Position numbers and translations under genes: made by a program. Shown one piece after another: positions 1-13,157 of a stretch of 64,000 bases of DNA (position 1 is its first letter; every line of letters starts with the position of its first letter). The notes beneath the pieces are model-generated. The model made no database searches and was not told the origin of the DNA. It was given only the letters and a program-made list of their open reading frames with translations. This stretch comes from Panorpa germanica (lineage: Eukaryota > Arthropoda > Insecta > Mecoptera > Panorpidae), in contig OY783203.1 of NCBI GenBank assembly GCA_963678705.1, positions 45,322,347 to 45,386,346 of the forward strand, in the 5' to 3' direction.

Positions 1-744
1 GATATAAAGTTGTTTAAAACAATATATATGCGTACTGCGCTGTTACCACAACTTAGCAAAGTTGTTTGTTGTTTTACAAACATTAAATATTACGTACGTT
101 ATTATTCTACAGTAGTTGCTATGTCTTATTTCACAAGATTGATTGTATTTAGTCTATATGTATATAACAGTTGTATTCATTTGACAGCTAATGAACTTCC
201 TTTTAAACTATTATATTAAAAATGAATTTTCAAGGTACTCCATCAACAAGTAATTAAATATTTCAGGTTTTACTAAATTAGAGATAATAATTATAATTAG
301 TTGATAGTAATCTATTTTATTCAGGGTAATTATGTTACACATTCAATGTACATATATACATACATATAAATTTATTCACATTATTTTTTTTTATAAACAT
401 TTATTGAAAAAATATATATTTTTTTAAAGCATTTTATTAGTATAAAACTATATTTAAAGCTAATAAAATGTGTTAAGTCATATAGCAATCAAAAACATGA
501 TATGTTTTAATCAATATATAATAAAACTAATAATACTAATACTATTTTGTATACTATGTGTATACATATAACTTGCCGTCTTAGTTTCCAGTTCAGCACT
601 TTTCTGGTTTTAAAATGGGTGTGTATGGACATCTTGACAGGAGGGATCCTTAGTATAAGCCTGTATCTCATGTTGAATATGAAAATAACAGACAATTATC
701 AACGATTCTGGTAGCTTAATGGAAAAGTGTTATCGTACTTAGAC
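1..744. other. A+T-rich noncoding stretch
   Basis: No coding, RNA or repeat feature was recognised. The only open frames are about 60-70 codons long, biased to F, Y, I and L as expected from A+T-rich DNA, and show no family resemblance. Confidence 0.5.
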
Positions 745-835
745 AAAATGGTCATACCAACGTCAACGGCCATGTTGAACATACCAGTTCTCGTTCGATC
801 TGGTTGGCCCGGTCACAGTTTGGATGGGCTTAGAT
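745..835 (+). repeat. 5S rRNA-derived relic (SINE3-like head or 5S pseudogene)
   Basis: The segment reads like eukaryotic 5S rRNA. A block around 762-800 (GGCCATGTTGAACATACC, then GTTCTCGTTCGATC) corresponds to the 5S region CCATACC..CTGAA..ACCGGTTCTCGTCCGATC. A second block at about 807-830 (GGCCCGGTCA, then TTGGATGGGC) corresponds to the 5S GGCCCGGTTAGTACTTGGATGGGTG block. The intervening stretch, which carries box A of the internal polymerase III promoter (AAGTTAAGCA in a normal 5S gene), is missing, and similarity stops after GGATGGG. It is therefore not a functional 5S gene. It is either a decayed 5S pseudogene or the head of a 5S-derived SINE whose body continues in the locally G+C-richer DNA to about 960. 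Identification is by eye. Confidence 0.6.
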
Positions 836-1587
836 TATGATCGTGGTGGTATGCGAATAAGGGTATTTTCGTTGACATTGCACCACTCATGCCATCGGTG
901 AGCAGTGTTCGGTTCTCTACATACTTCATTTTTCTTCCGGACTAACACACTTCAGAGATCCATATAGTTTGGGATGTTTCAACAAAAATCGAAAATATAA
1001 TTCGTGGTTTACATGTAATTGTCTGCCATCTGGAGCATTCATTGGGTACTTAAGTACCTTGTTATTGGGTTACAAACTATTATACAGAGCATAACATTTA
1101 TGGAAGCAACACAGTAATACGATAAGTCTATTACTAGAAAGAGTAATTTGGCAGATATACGTACTAGTCTAAATAAATTTGTTTAGATAAGCTTCCACAG
1201 CTAAAAGCTGTATTATATGACAGAACGGGAATCTGGACGATGCCTGGCAATAAGTTGGAAGTCTGGTCATGATCTGTGATCATTAAAATTTAGTAAAAGT
1301 AACTAAATATATAGAGATTACTGAATAGACGTAAAGAAGGTATCAGCATAATTTGTACATAACTAAAGAGTCCGTCGTACCCGCATTCCCTTCAGCATCC
1401 GCTATCGCCTCTAATCCCCTTGATCTAGAATTGTTCTCGTGGCAATGTTTAACTACCTCAGTATTTTCAATGCTTCGTATTCTGCTTCCACAGAGCTTAA
1501 TTGCGTTAACATATAATTCACATTAATAACGAACATTGCGGTCATACAGAGTAGCTTATTACTGCCATAAAGTTTTTAGCATTTTCT
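836..1587. other. noncoding; possible body of the 5S-derived repeat to about 960
   Basis: The first ~125 bases are more G+C-rich than the surroundings and may belong to the 5S-derived repeat. Beyond that nothing is recognised. Confidence 0.4.
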
Positions 1588-3159
<1,572 letters not shown>

Positions 3160-3183
3160 TACAGTAACCACGTGGTTACTGTA
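3160..3183. promoter_or_regulatory. 24-bp perfect palindrome centred on an E-box CACGTG
   Basis: Both half-sites read TACAGTAACCAC towards the centre, giving a 24-base perfect palindrome with CACGTG in the middle. CACGTG is the canonical E-box bound by bHLH factors such as CLOCK-CYCLE or Myc-Max. Regulatory function here is inference; only the palindrome is seen. Confidence 0.35.
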
Positions 3184-3307
3184 AATAGTTGAAGATGTGT
3201 TTCAGACATAAGAAGAAGCTTTTAGGCTAAAAAAGCACAATGTAAGATTAATAATGTAATTTATTGATGAAAATGCGTCATATATGTTAGTAAACTTGTG
3301 AGAGTCA

Positions 3308-3745
3308 CTTTGACACCGTATTTAAGACGCGTATGATTCTTTTATCATGAAACAATTCAATTTGTGTTCACTCGTTCAAGGGAAACGTCAGTGATATAAA
3401 CTACAAATGGGCAAAATCACTTCACCTGGCCTCACTACCGTACCAGTATTGAATGAAGTTGCAAATAAACCATTCAAGTGTAACAGGGAATTTTTCTGTG
3501 ATATTCTAGTGAAATGAATGTGAAGTTTTATATCTACTAAAATACATAATTTCAAATGTAAAATGTACAACATCTCCATTTAAATTAAATGTATGATGTT
3601 GGAAACAGAAAGAATTCTTAATCAAAGATTCTGATAACTTTTTTCTATAGGTGACGTCTATCAGAAATATGAATGAAAAAGAATTGATTTTTTGATAGGA
3701 ACTTCTCCAAACTGTGCCAAAATGTTTACTGGGCACAACATAGCT
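3308..3745 (+). repeat. unclassified dispersed repeat, copy 1 (partner is inverted at 16.1-16.6 kb)
   Basis: This segment aligns over about 430 bases to the reverse complement of 16115-16560. Shared blocks include CACCTGGCCTCACTACCGT, CAGTATTGAATGAAGTTGC, TTTCAAATGTAAAA, TGTATGATGTTGGAA, GAAAAAGAATTGATTTTTT and TGTTTACTGGGC. The copies differ by point changes and by A+T-rich insertions in copy 2. Short open frames exist in both directions but are broken at different points in the two copies, so no protein is assigned. It is probably part of an old transposable element of unknown class. Confidence 0.7.
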
Positions 3746-5103
3746 GCATAATAAAACCAAATATCTTCACTAAATGTTCCATATTATTAATCAATCGTAG
3801 CAACATTGAAAATACCTTCCCTCAACAAAACAATTGTATTTAATCTCAGTTGGTCTTTGCCAAAATCAATTGTATCCTACCAGATCCCATTAACATTTTT
3901 GGAGATCTGACGTAACGAAAAAAAAACAATTATATATAGACACAATTACTTCGCAGGTTACAATTTCCTTTTCTTCTAAAATCAATGACCTTTCTCTTTA
4001 ACCCTCAAATTTATCGAGTCACAATTGTTTCATCAGATGTAATAGTATCCAGTCACAATTGTCTTTCGCCGTCTTCAATTATATCCAGTCCCAAATGTGT
4101 CCAACGGTAGACTTAGTGCCATCTGCGCCATAGTTAATTCGGTCCTGAATCCCACTATCTATCTCTTAACGCTTTCGACCACATTGGTCTTCTTATATAA
4201 CATAATCTACTTCCGAGAAACGCGAATGTATTCTACACCACCCTTATAAAACTAGTCCATATGTATGCTCGGCCGTATGGGATCCAACGCCTGGTACTTA
4301 ACCTACAAATGCAGTCACTGTACCTGGGTTAGCTACGGCCAGTAACTGGGTTGTTCTATTTGTATATTCGCTGGAATGTTTGCGGCAATTGTATAGTATC
4401 GCGGTATAAGTACAAGGCAGAGTGTAGGGACACCTCTTCGAGAATAGCATTATGACTTTACTTCTGAAGAAGCATGCATATTTGCATACAAAATGATCAA
4501 ACTAAATCGTTATATGCTCTTGCTCGTGTCTTTACCCGTATACGAGTAAATACTAACCTTACCTAAGTTTTGTTATTTTGAATGCATCCGACTTTTAATA
4601 TGAACTCGGAAATTGACGATAAAATTCAACATAAATGTGGGGAACGCTGTTCATATTATCGTACACTCCTAATCTCCATCCGTCCTCCTACTCACCACCC
4701 ATCGAGTTCATTGAGCGGGGGATTGGCAGTTGGAAGTTGGAAGTTGGCACCCCTGCCAGCTGGTTCGCTGCAATCCCACGTGGTGGAGATCACATACGTG
4801 TAGAGAATCCGTGACGAGTTTTTTTAACAACTACACTGAAAACCTGTTATACTAATATCCGATTTTAATTTCATATTATTTTTACAATAAACAGAGGATA
4901 TGAATATATGGATATTATGTTTTAGGCACGATATTATATTTTCACAGTTTAATCAATTTCTTTTTTAAATATTTATTTGATTGCAACAACTTTTGATAGT
5001 TATCAGGACTTAAAACAAACATTTGTAATACATAATTTATAATTTATAAATACGAGTATTGGTATTTAAAATATATTTACATTAGATTCATTGATGAAGT
5101 CAA
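3746..5103. other. noncoding, with a locally G+C-richer part
   Basis: The motif TCCAGTCACAATTGTCTTT near 4050 recurs in diverged form near 11800 (ATCCAGGCACGATTGTCTTT), so part of this stretch is probably an old transposable element. The stretch 4640-4800 is G+C-richer and holds a small tandem TTGGAAG repeat. No gene is recognised. Confidence 0.4.
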
Positions 5104-5710
5104 AAAGGTGATTTATCCTTTTCTTCCTTCAAATATCTGCTTATAGTCTTCAGGCATATTATAGGTTTGTCTGTGTGATGAGTACTTGAGCCATTGGAGA
5201 ATAATATTCTTTACTGTTAGTGAGCTATTACATTGTTTACAGGTTGGTTGTGGTTCTTTTTTGAATAAGTAGGTATGAGTGAGATTTATATGACCTATCA
5301 TTAGTCTACACATTACTAGTTTTAGCCATTTATTTAGTTCGACCAGTAACTCTTGTTTACAAATTGATGGCTTCACTTCCCTTAATTTGTTATCAATTTC
5401 TTCGTTCCCGCCATGAATAATTTATTACATTTGTAATTTTGTTTTTTAAGTCTGAACATGTTATACTTGTTTCTTCTGGAATGCGCTTTGCATGAATTGC
5501 TTCTTTTGCATAATTATCAACTTGTTCATTTAGTGCAATGCCAGTGTTTGTGGAAATTTATAAAATTTGGTTTCTATTTGTTTATTTTGGATGTTATAAG
5601 TTATACGGTGGATGGTTGGAATATATAGTTTTTATAGCCAATAGAAACACACAGTGAGTCAGATAAAAATAATATGTTTCTCTTAATGGTAGTTGTGATA
5701 TCTTGTAAGC
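5104..5710 (-). pseudogene. 5'-truncated non-LTR retrotransposon, RNase H end (Jockey/I-type)
   Basis: Read on the minus strand this is the decayed 3' end of a LINE ORF2. The last part (5113-5376, 87 codons to the stop) has the pattern LCRLxIGHxxLTHxYL....P.C..C...LTV..I, seen here as VMCRLMIGHINLTHTYLFK, then CKQC, then SLTVKNII. This pattern follows the RNase H domain in Jockey/I-clade elements. Upstream (about 5400-5545) another frame reads NEQVDNYAKEAI, matching the NExAD..AK end of RNase H. Around 5655-5665 LSDSL matches the catalytic-Asp SDS motif. The pieces lie in different frames with stops between them, so the copy is dead. Reverse transcriptase and endonuclease domains are absent. 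The exact clade is uncertain. Confidence 0.75.
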
Positions 5711-8633
5711 TTTATTTTATAGCATATAATTTGGACGTATTAATCAATTAATTAATTATTATTTATTAATTTTGTTAATTTGAAGTACGGTTACATTACT
5801 AATATATTAATAATTAGTAATTCGTGCAAGTATTTATTACAAGCACAAATTTTGAAATGTTAAGTTGATTCATATAATTTTAATATTATTAATATCATTA
5901 GTGGATACATAGTTTTATACAAGTGTTATCATGTTTACATATACATGTTTAATCGAAATCTTCCAGTTAGGCGCGAATTAACTAATAGAGAAGGAAGAGA
6001 AATAGTCAATCACTAGACACAAACAATTTTTTTGCCGTTCGCGTCAGGCTTGCAAAAAGGTTAATTCGACACATTAGGTATCACTAATTTCGCGTGGCAA
6101 CTAACAAATTTTCAACAAATAATTTAAAAAAAATTTATTTCAATTTTTACAATATTCATTTTCTTTTGTGTATGTATACATATAGGGGGGAGAAGTAGGA
6201 CCCGGATTTTATCTTATAATCGGAGCATTTCTCAGTAATTCTCTTTTAATAATTTACAAAATAATTACCAAAATGAAAGTGCTAGTTGTACAATCTTCAA
6301 TTAAATTCTTGTTGCAAATCCTATTTTGTTTTAAGCCTATTTTAGATTAATGTGGGTGTGGGTGTGGGTGGTCATATTAGTAATTTCACCGTGATACCTT
6401 TAAAATTTTTAGTAACCGTAATATTAATTAAATTATGGTTCGGTATACGTCAACAAGAACTTAATTAAACACGTCAACATGGCGTCATCCAGTAAACGGC
6501 GCCTTCGTGGCGTTCACAGGTCTGATGGTGCGGATGCTGGAGGCAACATTTACATTGTTATACTTTTACGCGTCAAAATAATTACAAAATATCAAACATA
6601 GTTTCATAATTCCCCTAATTCAAATTACTTGTGTTCACTTTAATCTAAATTGCAACTGCCGTAAACATAGAATTTATAGATTTGATTTTGAGGAGGGTTC
6701 AGGAAATTTAATTAATGTACCTTGAGATAAAACAAAGGGTGCCGTCGTGTCGAGGTCTAAGTATTATGCTCTTAGCGCCCCAATCACAAAGGAATTAGTT
6801 GGATTGTTTGTTTGTCTTTTTCTATGTATTTTTGTGTTGACTATATCAGTTTGACAACCAATTTGCTACGAGTATTATGGTCTAAAACAGGAATAAGCAA
6901 CCTTTTTACAACGGGCCAACTACAAATTTAAACATTTTGTGCCATTTTTATTAGGAATTGTAAATTTTTAATCAAACTTATGTGTTGCTCTGAAATCAAA
7001 GACTTTTATTTTAGTAATTTACATACACATTATAATAATTACACCCTTTAACTTAAATCATACTATCCTACTTGACATCAAAGAAACGACGTTTAAATTT
7101 TGTTATTTAAATTGTCAATTCCTATTTATCTAATTTTATAATAACTTAACGATATGCACAGTGAGTTCTGCCGACTCCAAATATCAACTGACTGGCCGTT
7201 ATTCCTGACAATGTCAATTATGGAGTCCATGAGTATATGGTCACTGCTTTACCGACAGACGAACTTTTTACCAACTAAAGAAATATAATTTCTTATTTTT
7301 TTATCTGAATTTGAACTGTAACTTGGAATTAGATACCGCATAAATCAGTAATTGTTGTTAATTAATTAATTTTAGTGCACAGCGCATATCCTATAGCAAT
7401 ACACGACCAATTACGAGCAATGAATGCTCATGGATTATTCAAAAACTGTAAAAGTTCATTTTCCTAACTTTATGTGCAAGGTACATTTAATAATTTTAAA
7501 TGTAATTTTAATTACGTTGATTGTATCAAGTTTTAATTACAAACTATCGTAAATAACATGTACAATGTTATTATTACCGGAAGTATTACTTAGCCAGCAA
7601 TATTGTATTTACAAACAAGAAACATTTAAAAAGTTGTATTGGGTAGGTCGTAGCTACTTCAGTAGGCAGTTAATTAACGTTAACAAATAATTGAATTACT
7701 TACAGGCGAGTCGAGTAACAAAACGACACAGAATACGAGTACATAATGGGGCTCGATGCACTTTGCTACCCTGCTTTTACAATTTAATAATATTTGACGG
7801 TAGCTTTTATGTCATTAGAATTAAGTTGTTTTTCTCTGAAACAGGATGCACTACAGGACTTCTCATCTTCACTTTGTAGAATAATTAGATTTATTATTAC
7901 TTATTAATTATTAACATATAATTGCAATGGTGTAAATACTTTCAAGATTCTAATTTTGTACTTAAATTAAATTTAGACGGATTTTTACAAAAATTTTATA
8001 ATATATGTATGTTTGATTAATATCTATTTTAGCATAAAATATACATAGCAGAATCTCATTTCTTGGACATAATATAATGTTTCAGTTAAGGGTGGGGTAA
8101 GGTTAAATCGATAAAAAAGCATATTTTCGATAATATTTTTGGACGACACAGATAATATAATATTTCTATAATTACTACATGATAAAATAACATTTAGAAA
8201 ATATTTTGTGACCTGACAAAACGCAATTTCGTTGTGATGATAACTCATCACTGGATAATCTGAATTTAAAAAACCAAAATGATTTCAACAGTTGATAAGT
8301 TTCTGCAGGTAACCCAAAAATCAGAAACTTTGTTATTTTAAAATACGTTAAAAAAAGAAAAAAAAAGAAAAACTCGACAGCGCTACCTCGGCATTTATGT
8401 AAAGAAAGAGTGTGCAAAATTTCAAAAAGATCGGTGCAGTAGATTTTGAGTTAGAGCGGACACCAACTCTGAAAAAGCTGAGTGTGAGAAAAACGCGTTT
8501 CAAACAAAGAATAACCAGAACAGAGCTGAAGACTTAAGTCACTATATGTCTGACAGTTTTACTAGAATCGACTTGAAATTTTCACACAATAAACTTAATG
8601 TGTTCTACATTAACATAAAAAAATAAAAATAAA

Positions 8634-8635
<2 letters not shown>
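5711..8635. other. A+T-rich noncoding stretch
   Basis: No gene is seen. A short (GGGTGT)3 tract lies at about 6352-6370. Two TACGAGTA octamers fall here (6867, 7734). The 62-81 codon open frames in this stretch have no recognisable domain. Confidence 0.45.
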
Positions 8636-8668
<33 letters not shown>

Positions 8669-8735
8669 CGTCACATTACTGCTGACTCCTCCCATCTCCT
8701 TCGCATGTGACGTAATTTATGTATGACCCCTAAGG
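8636..8735 (+). repeat. (AT)n followed by TGACGTCA repeat, copy 1
   Basis: A short (AT)n run ends directly in TGACGTCACATTACTGCTGAC, a C/T-rich patch, TGTGACGTAATTTATG and GACCCCTAAG. The order TGACGTCAC, GCTTCTGAC-like, CTCTCC, GTGACGTAATTAA, ACCCCTA recurs at 32.77 kb and 63.7 kb, so this is a dispersed repeat. It resembles the 3'-terminal parts of widespread arthropod transposable elements, but the family is not assigned. Confidence 0.6.
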
Positions 8736-9924
8736 TACACCAAATAGGAATATATTCGTATGTATGTCATAAATTTCATTTTTTTAAAAGATATATAATA
8801 TGTATCAAAAAAATATATAAAAAACGAGAGCTTTAACTTAAATGACAATCAATTATTAGATTGGATAAAACCGTAAAGGTAAGTACCAATAAAACCTTAG
8901 GGTTTATAATCCGCCCTTTCCATGTGTTACTTCTTGTCAAGCCAGGTCAAGTCAAAGTTTACATTTTATACATAGAGTTGAAACTAGAGGGTTTATTTTA
9001 GGCCTTATTTCTTTTTAAGTCGATTAAGTTGGATTAGGTCAAGTAGATGATACAATACCTCACAAAATAATATACTTTCAGGCTAAATAAAATAATATTT
9101 TATATAAGTTTTAGCGTGGTTCTTTTTACTTTTTAAATTTTTAATGTCACACAGAAGCTGCATCGCCGCTGTTAATATACTTTTCTTTGTAGAGTTTCAT
9201 ATAGTTTGTTCATTATAGTTTTAATAGAGAGAAATGTTTTGATGTTTTGCAAACTACTACTAATAATAACTTTAACTTGTGTATGCATGATTGTATGAGT
9301 ATAAAGAATATAATAAAATATAAATAATGTCGTTCTTCTAGAGCTATCATCTAAATGAAGTAGAAGAAATGGAGATATTATATTCTATAGAAGGGAGTAA
9401 TAATCAAAAAATTGAATTGTTTTTGAGAAGCTTTAAAAGAGAATAAAGCAATAAGAGCTTCCGCAACGATCACCTCAACGAACTACATGTAAAACATACG
9501 TGCCGATAACAACATCGACTTCGAACCATATACGAGAGTACACCTATATCGCATATATCAATTTATAAAATGACGATATGCTGTAACTAAATTATCGGTA
9601 CATGAACATGATGCTCGCTGAAGGAAACTGTAAAGGTATTCTAAGACAGGATATGTGCGAATACGAGTATAGCACGTTTATTGATTTTACTGTAAAAGGA
9701 AATGTCACATGTAAACTCTTCATCAAGTAACTCTGAATAGATTTCAATATTCAAATCTAGCTTCTAAATATTGCTTCTAGTAATGTAAATATGGTATGTA
9801 CATTATGCATACATTTGCTGATATATAATGTATCTACCATGTACGAATACTTCCCTTATGTGAAATATTTAAACAAATTTATTAAGAGTAATGTCACTTC
9901 AAATTTAATCATTAAGAGTAGTTA
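8736..9924. other. A+T-rich noncoding stretch
   Basis: Nothing recognised beyond one TACGAGTA octamer at 9662. Confidence 0.45.
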
Positions 9925-10277
9925 CAGGGTGTTTTAAAATAAATCTCAATTTAAAATATCTTTTTAAGTTCTGTTCAGGTTTTGTTAATAGCCACTAAAC
10001 AATTTGAACTTCATTCGAAATAATATTTATTAACATTTATAAATTTTTGCCGTGGAAGGGACAGTCGTTCATATAAAATGTCATTGTTACGGGCTATAAA
10101 TAGCGAAACTATTTCACCAGTCAGAATCCAAGCGACGAAAGAGTGATGCGAATTATAATTGCGGTTTTATAGTGACATTTCATTAAATTGTTTACTGAGT
10201 AATATTCCTTGTAACCTGTATCAATAAAGGCTGTTTATTTTCTTTTATAAATCGCTTTTTCTTATTGATACACCCTT
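9925..10277 (+). mobile_element. LTR-like or TIR element with internal TATA box and polyA signal
   Basis: The segment starts AGGGTGTTTT and ends ATACACCCT, a 7-bp terminal inverted repeat (AGGGTGT/ACACCCT). Inside is a TATAAATAG box at 10095-10103, a TCAG initiator-like site about 26 bases downstream (10121), and an AATAAA signal at 10223-10228 followed by a T/G-rich stretch. The order TATA, start, about 100 bases, polyA signal matches U3-R-U5 of a solo LTR, with possible TGT...ACA borders at 9930 and 10272. No clear direct target duplication was found (TTAC versus TTAG flanks), so a solo LTR and a TIR element remain alternatives. Confidence 0.4.
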
Positions 10278-12239
10278 TAGTTTTGTATTATATATTAACC
10301 ACTGTTGCTTTACATCTAAGACTTTGCTTAATATTACTTAAGCTTTAAGTTTCTATATAATAGCAGAACTGAATGACAGTTTAGATGTCTAATGTCAAAT
10401 TTAAAGACAGTTTTCATATTACATCTTTAGCTGTACGTTTTCTTTTTCAGTAATTTGTTAATTTTTATGTGGATGAGTCACTCACAATGTTATTAGCAAC
10501 AGTTAACAGTATCTGTCAAATATATTTGTTTTACTTAAAAATAAATACATAAAATTATGAATGAAGTTGTAAAATTGTAAATTTACTTTAACAGAGATAT
10601 AATGAGGACAACACAGTAGGCGATCTACGTCAGTGCTACATTTTCTGGGTTTTTCTGTTGTCAATATGTACTTTATTTGGGTGCCAATTAACAAAAACAC
10701 TTGTAGAAATACGTTATAACGTATAGGAAAAAATAATTCGATTTGCGTCATCGTTTTGTCGTCTCAGACCTTGTGTAAATTACAAAAAAAGTCTCATTTC
10801 CTTCAAAAATATGTTTTTATTAAGGAATTGAAATATTTTGGATTACCAATATACTTAAATTTGATAATAATTTCGTATCAGTCTAACGTAGTGCTGCACA
10901 TATGGCCTGGGCCCTCTATTTGTTGATTGTATATACCCGTAGATGAATAAACAAACAAGATAGATACACAGAATGAATTAGTAAGTGAACGATTTAGTAA
11001 GACATTCATATTACTTAAATATTTGAAGCATGTTTGCTTGGCGAACCCTAAAACCGAGATAATTTTGCTTTAAGTCTAAATTAGGATTAGTGCTCCACCA
11101 GTACGAGATTATATTGCTCCAATAATTTGCATATTTGTTGACTGTTCAGTTGATTATTGATCTAGGAATCAAAGGAAGATTTCTCAGTAATTCTATACTA
11201 AATCAGTTTATTAATTTCAGGAATCTTGTATACACATACGAGATTATATACAAGCATTTATTGTAAATGAATTGCTCTACAAAAATGCTTTAGACACCTC
11301 TTTCTCGAGTAAAATAATAATAATAATAATATTATAAATAATCATTTTCGTGCGACTTTTAAATCAGCTGAGTACAAAAAATCGGCATGTACACTTAAAA
11401 GATTCAAAAGATTCAATTCAGCATGTACATATAAAGAATTTATTTCTGCGCTATTCTTCTTCGTAGTGCAGCTTAGGCCTAAGAAAGAGGTGCCTATTGC
11501 ATTTTTTGGTCAATTTTTTTTACAGTGGATAAGGAAATAAAATATTGCAGTAATGTGGTTTTTCATTATTTGTTACTACTACATAGTATACATGTTTATA
11601 ATCTTTGTTTTTCTCATCACAAATTTATGGTTCTTCTTTTTCTTTTACTCCAAACTTTATTCCCTGCATATTTGCCGGAATCGCTAACATTTATCGACGT
11701 ATTATTTAGTTATCAGAAGTAGTAGTGGCGTGCAAATTGATGGAAAAAAGTCACTTGACTGACTAATTTTTTGATCTCACAGCAAATTTAATTGTATCCA
11801 GGCACGATTGTCTTTGTAAGAGGCGGGCACTAATAGTTGCGTGAACGCTCGACCTTCTAGAGATTGCATTTTAATTTTATATGTTTTTACTTAAACCCAA
11901 GTTAAGCGAAAAACAGACAGAGTAGTCAATAAATGTACTAGAATCAATATAGAACGGAATATTTATAAACTAAAATATTTTTTTTAAACGTAAATTAATA
12001 TTCAAATGTTATACGGCACAGTTACTAAGAACAATTGATTTGATTCTAACACTAACGTTGTGTTTCTTGAATTTGATTGTTGTTTCACTTAACTAATCAT
12101 TTTGAATTTAATCGAAACATTTATCAGTATCGGATATTTATTTATAGAAAGTTTTCAGTGATAGATAGGAGTTTTTGAAAGTGGCATCCCCTAACAGAAG
12201 CGATTAATATTGCACTTTCATATAGATTTCACGAGTTAA
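10278..12239. other. A+T-rich noncoding stretch
   Basis: No gene is recognised. A (TAA)n-like patch lies near 11310-11330. A diverged ATCCAGGCACGATTGTCTTT motif near 11797 matches one near 4050. Confidence 0.4.
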
Positions 12240-12350
12240 TACATGTTACTGTGAAATTATTGGGTCAGCGCTGTCAATCGCGGGTGTGCATTCAACACAA
12301 CATAGTGACCCTGACACATAGTACACCTAGATTTCCCAATCGTGCACTTG
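12240..12350 (+). repeat. dispersed repeat, partner of 52555-52665
   Basis: The block GTTACTGTGAAATTATTGGG, a short G+C-rich stretch, and ATCGCGGGTG match GTTACTGTGAAATTATTAGG ... ATCACGGGTG near 52561. Similarity covers about 50-60 bases and fades on both sides. No protein or terminal structure was recognised. Confidence 0.4.
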
Positions 12351-12821
12351 CACTTAACAAGTTGTATGAATTTGTTTGAACAATATAAACACTTGCTCAA
12401 TATTCATTCTCTTGCTGAAATTACACTACGTTCGAATTTTACAACCCACCAACAGTTGGGTATATATCATCTACATCCAACCGCTTAACAAAAAAAGAAA
12501 AACGTTACTTGTAAGAACTAAACATCACACAACATGCAATTCCATTTCTGTTTTATATTTGATGAAAGAAACGTCACTTGTGGGTACTTCTCGTCTACTT
12601 GAAATTACTACAGATTATAATGTGTCTGGCTGCAACGAGATTTCGTGAAAGCTTGTAATAAACAAAACATTTGGTTGCGAAAGAATTCATGAAACAGAAA
12701 TAGAAACTTCTTGAATTTATTTCTTGTATCGGTGTGAAGATATACATTCTGCTGGTCCATTTATTTTGTGTATCGTGATAAAACATTTACAAAATCGAGA
12801 TTGAAAAAAATGTGAGACAAA

Positions 12822-13008
12822 ACAGTGGACGAGAGCGCTCTGACTGCTGTGTATTCGAGTTCGATCACCGGACCAGAGTTTGTTATTGTTAAGTTAAATT
12901 TATTATGTACACATACATAATCATAAACTAATTACACAGTGGTGTAGCCTACATATATGAGTACACGACACGACAAAACTTCTAACATAGTAAGAGGTCT
13001 CAGAGATT
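12822..13008 (+). repeat. tRNA-derived SINE, copy A
   Basis: The head carries GACTGCTGTG followed by a polymerase III box-B-like GAGTTCGATCACC. The body has CATAATCATAAACTAATTA, then CAGTGGTGTAGCCTACATAT and CTAACATAGTAAGAGGTCT. The same order of blocks occurs at 58.3 kb and, inverted, at 49.6 kb, with partial copies at 16.0, 24.2, 32.5 and 63.3 kb. A tRNA-type B box at a fixed distance before a shared unique body is the structure of a tRNA-derived SINE. This copy is diverged and lacks a recognisable A box. Confidence 0.6.
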
Positions 13009-13157
13009 AAATAAAATAACTTTAAAAAATATGATGCCGGGCATTTTATTTACAAAACCTTCAAGTATATTTTACAACGCAAACGTAAAAAATCTTAATA
13101 CTTCCGTTTCAGACATGTAAATACCGGAAATATTAAAAAACTTATTTTCATGTTATA

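Noticed and set aside
3388-3760. Two overlapping minus-strand frames of 63 and 84 codons
   Set aside because: Lie within the unclassified repeat, and the frame is not maintained in the inverted partner at 16 kb.
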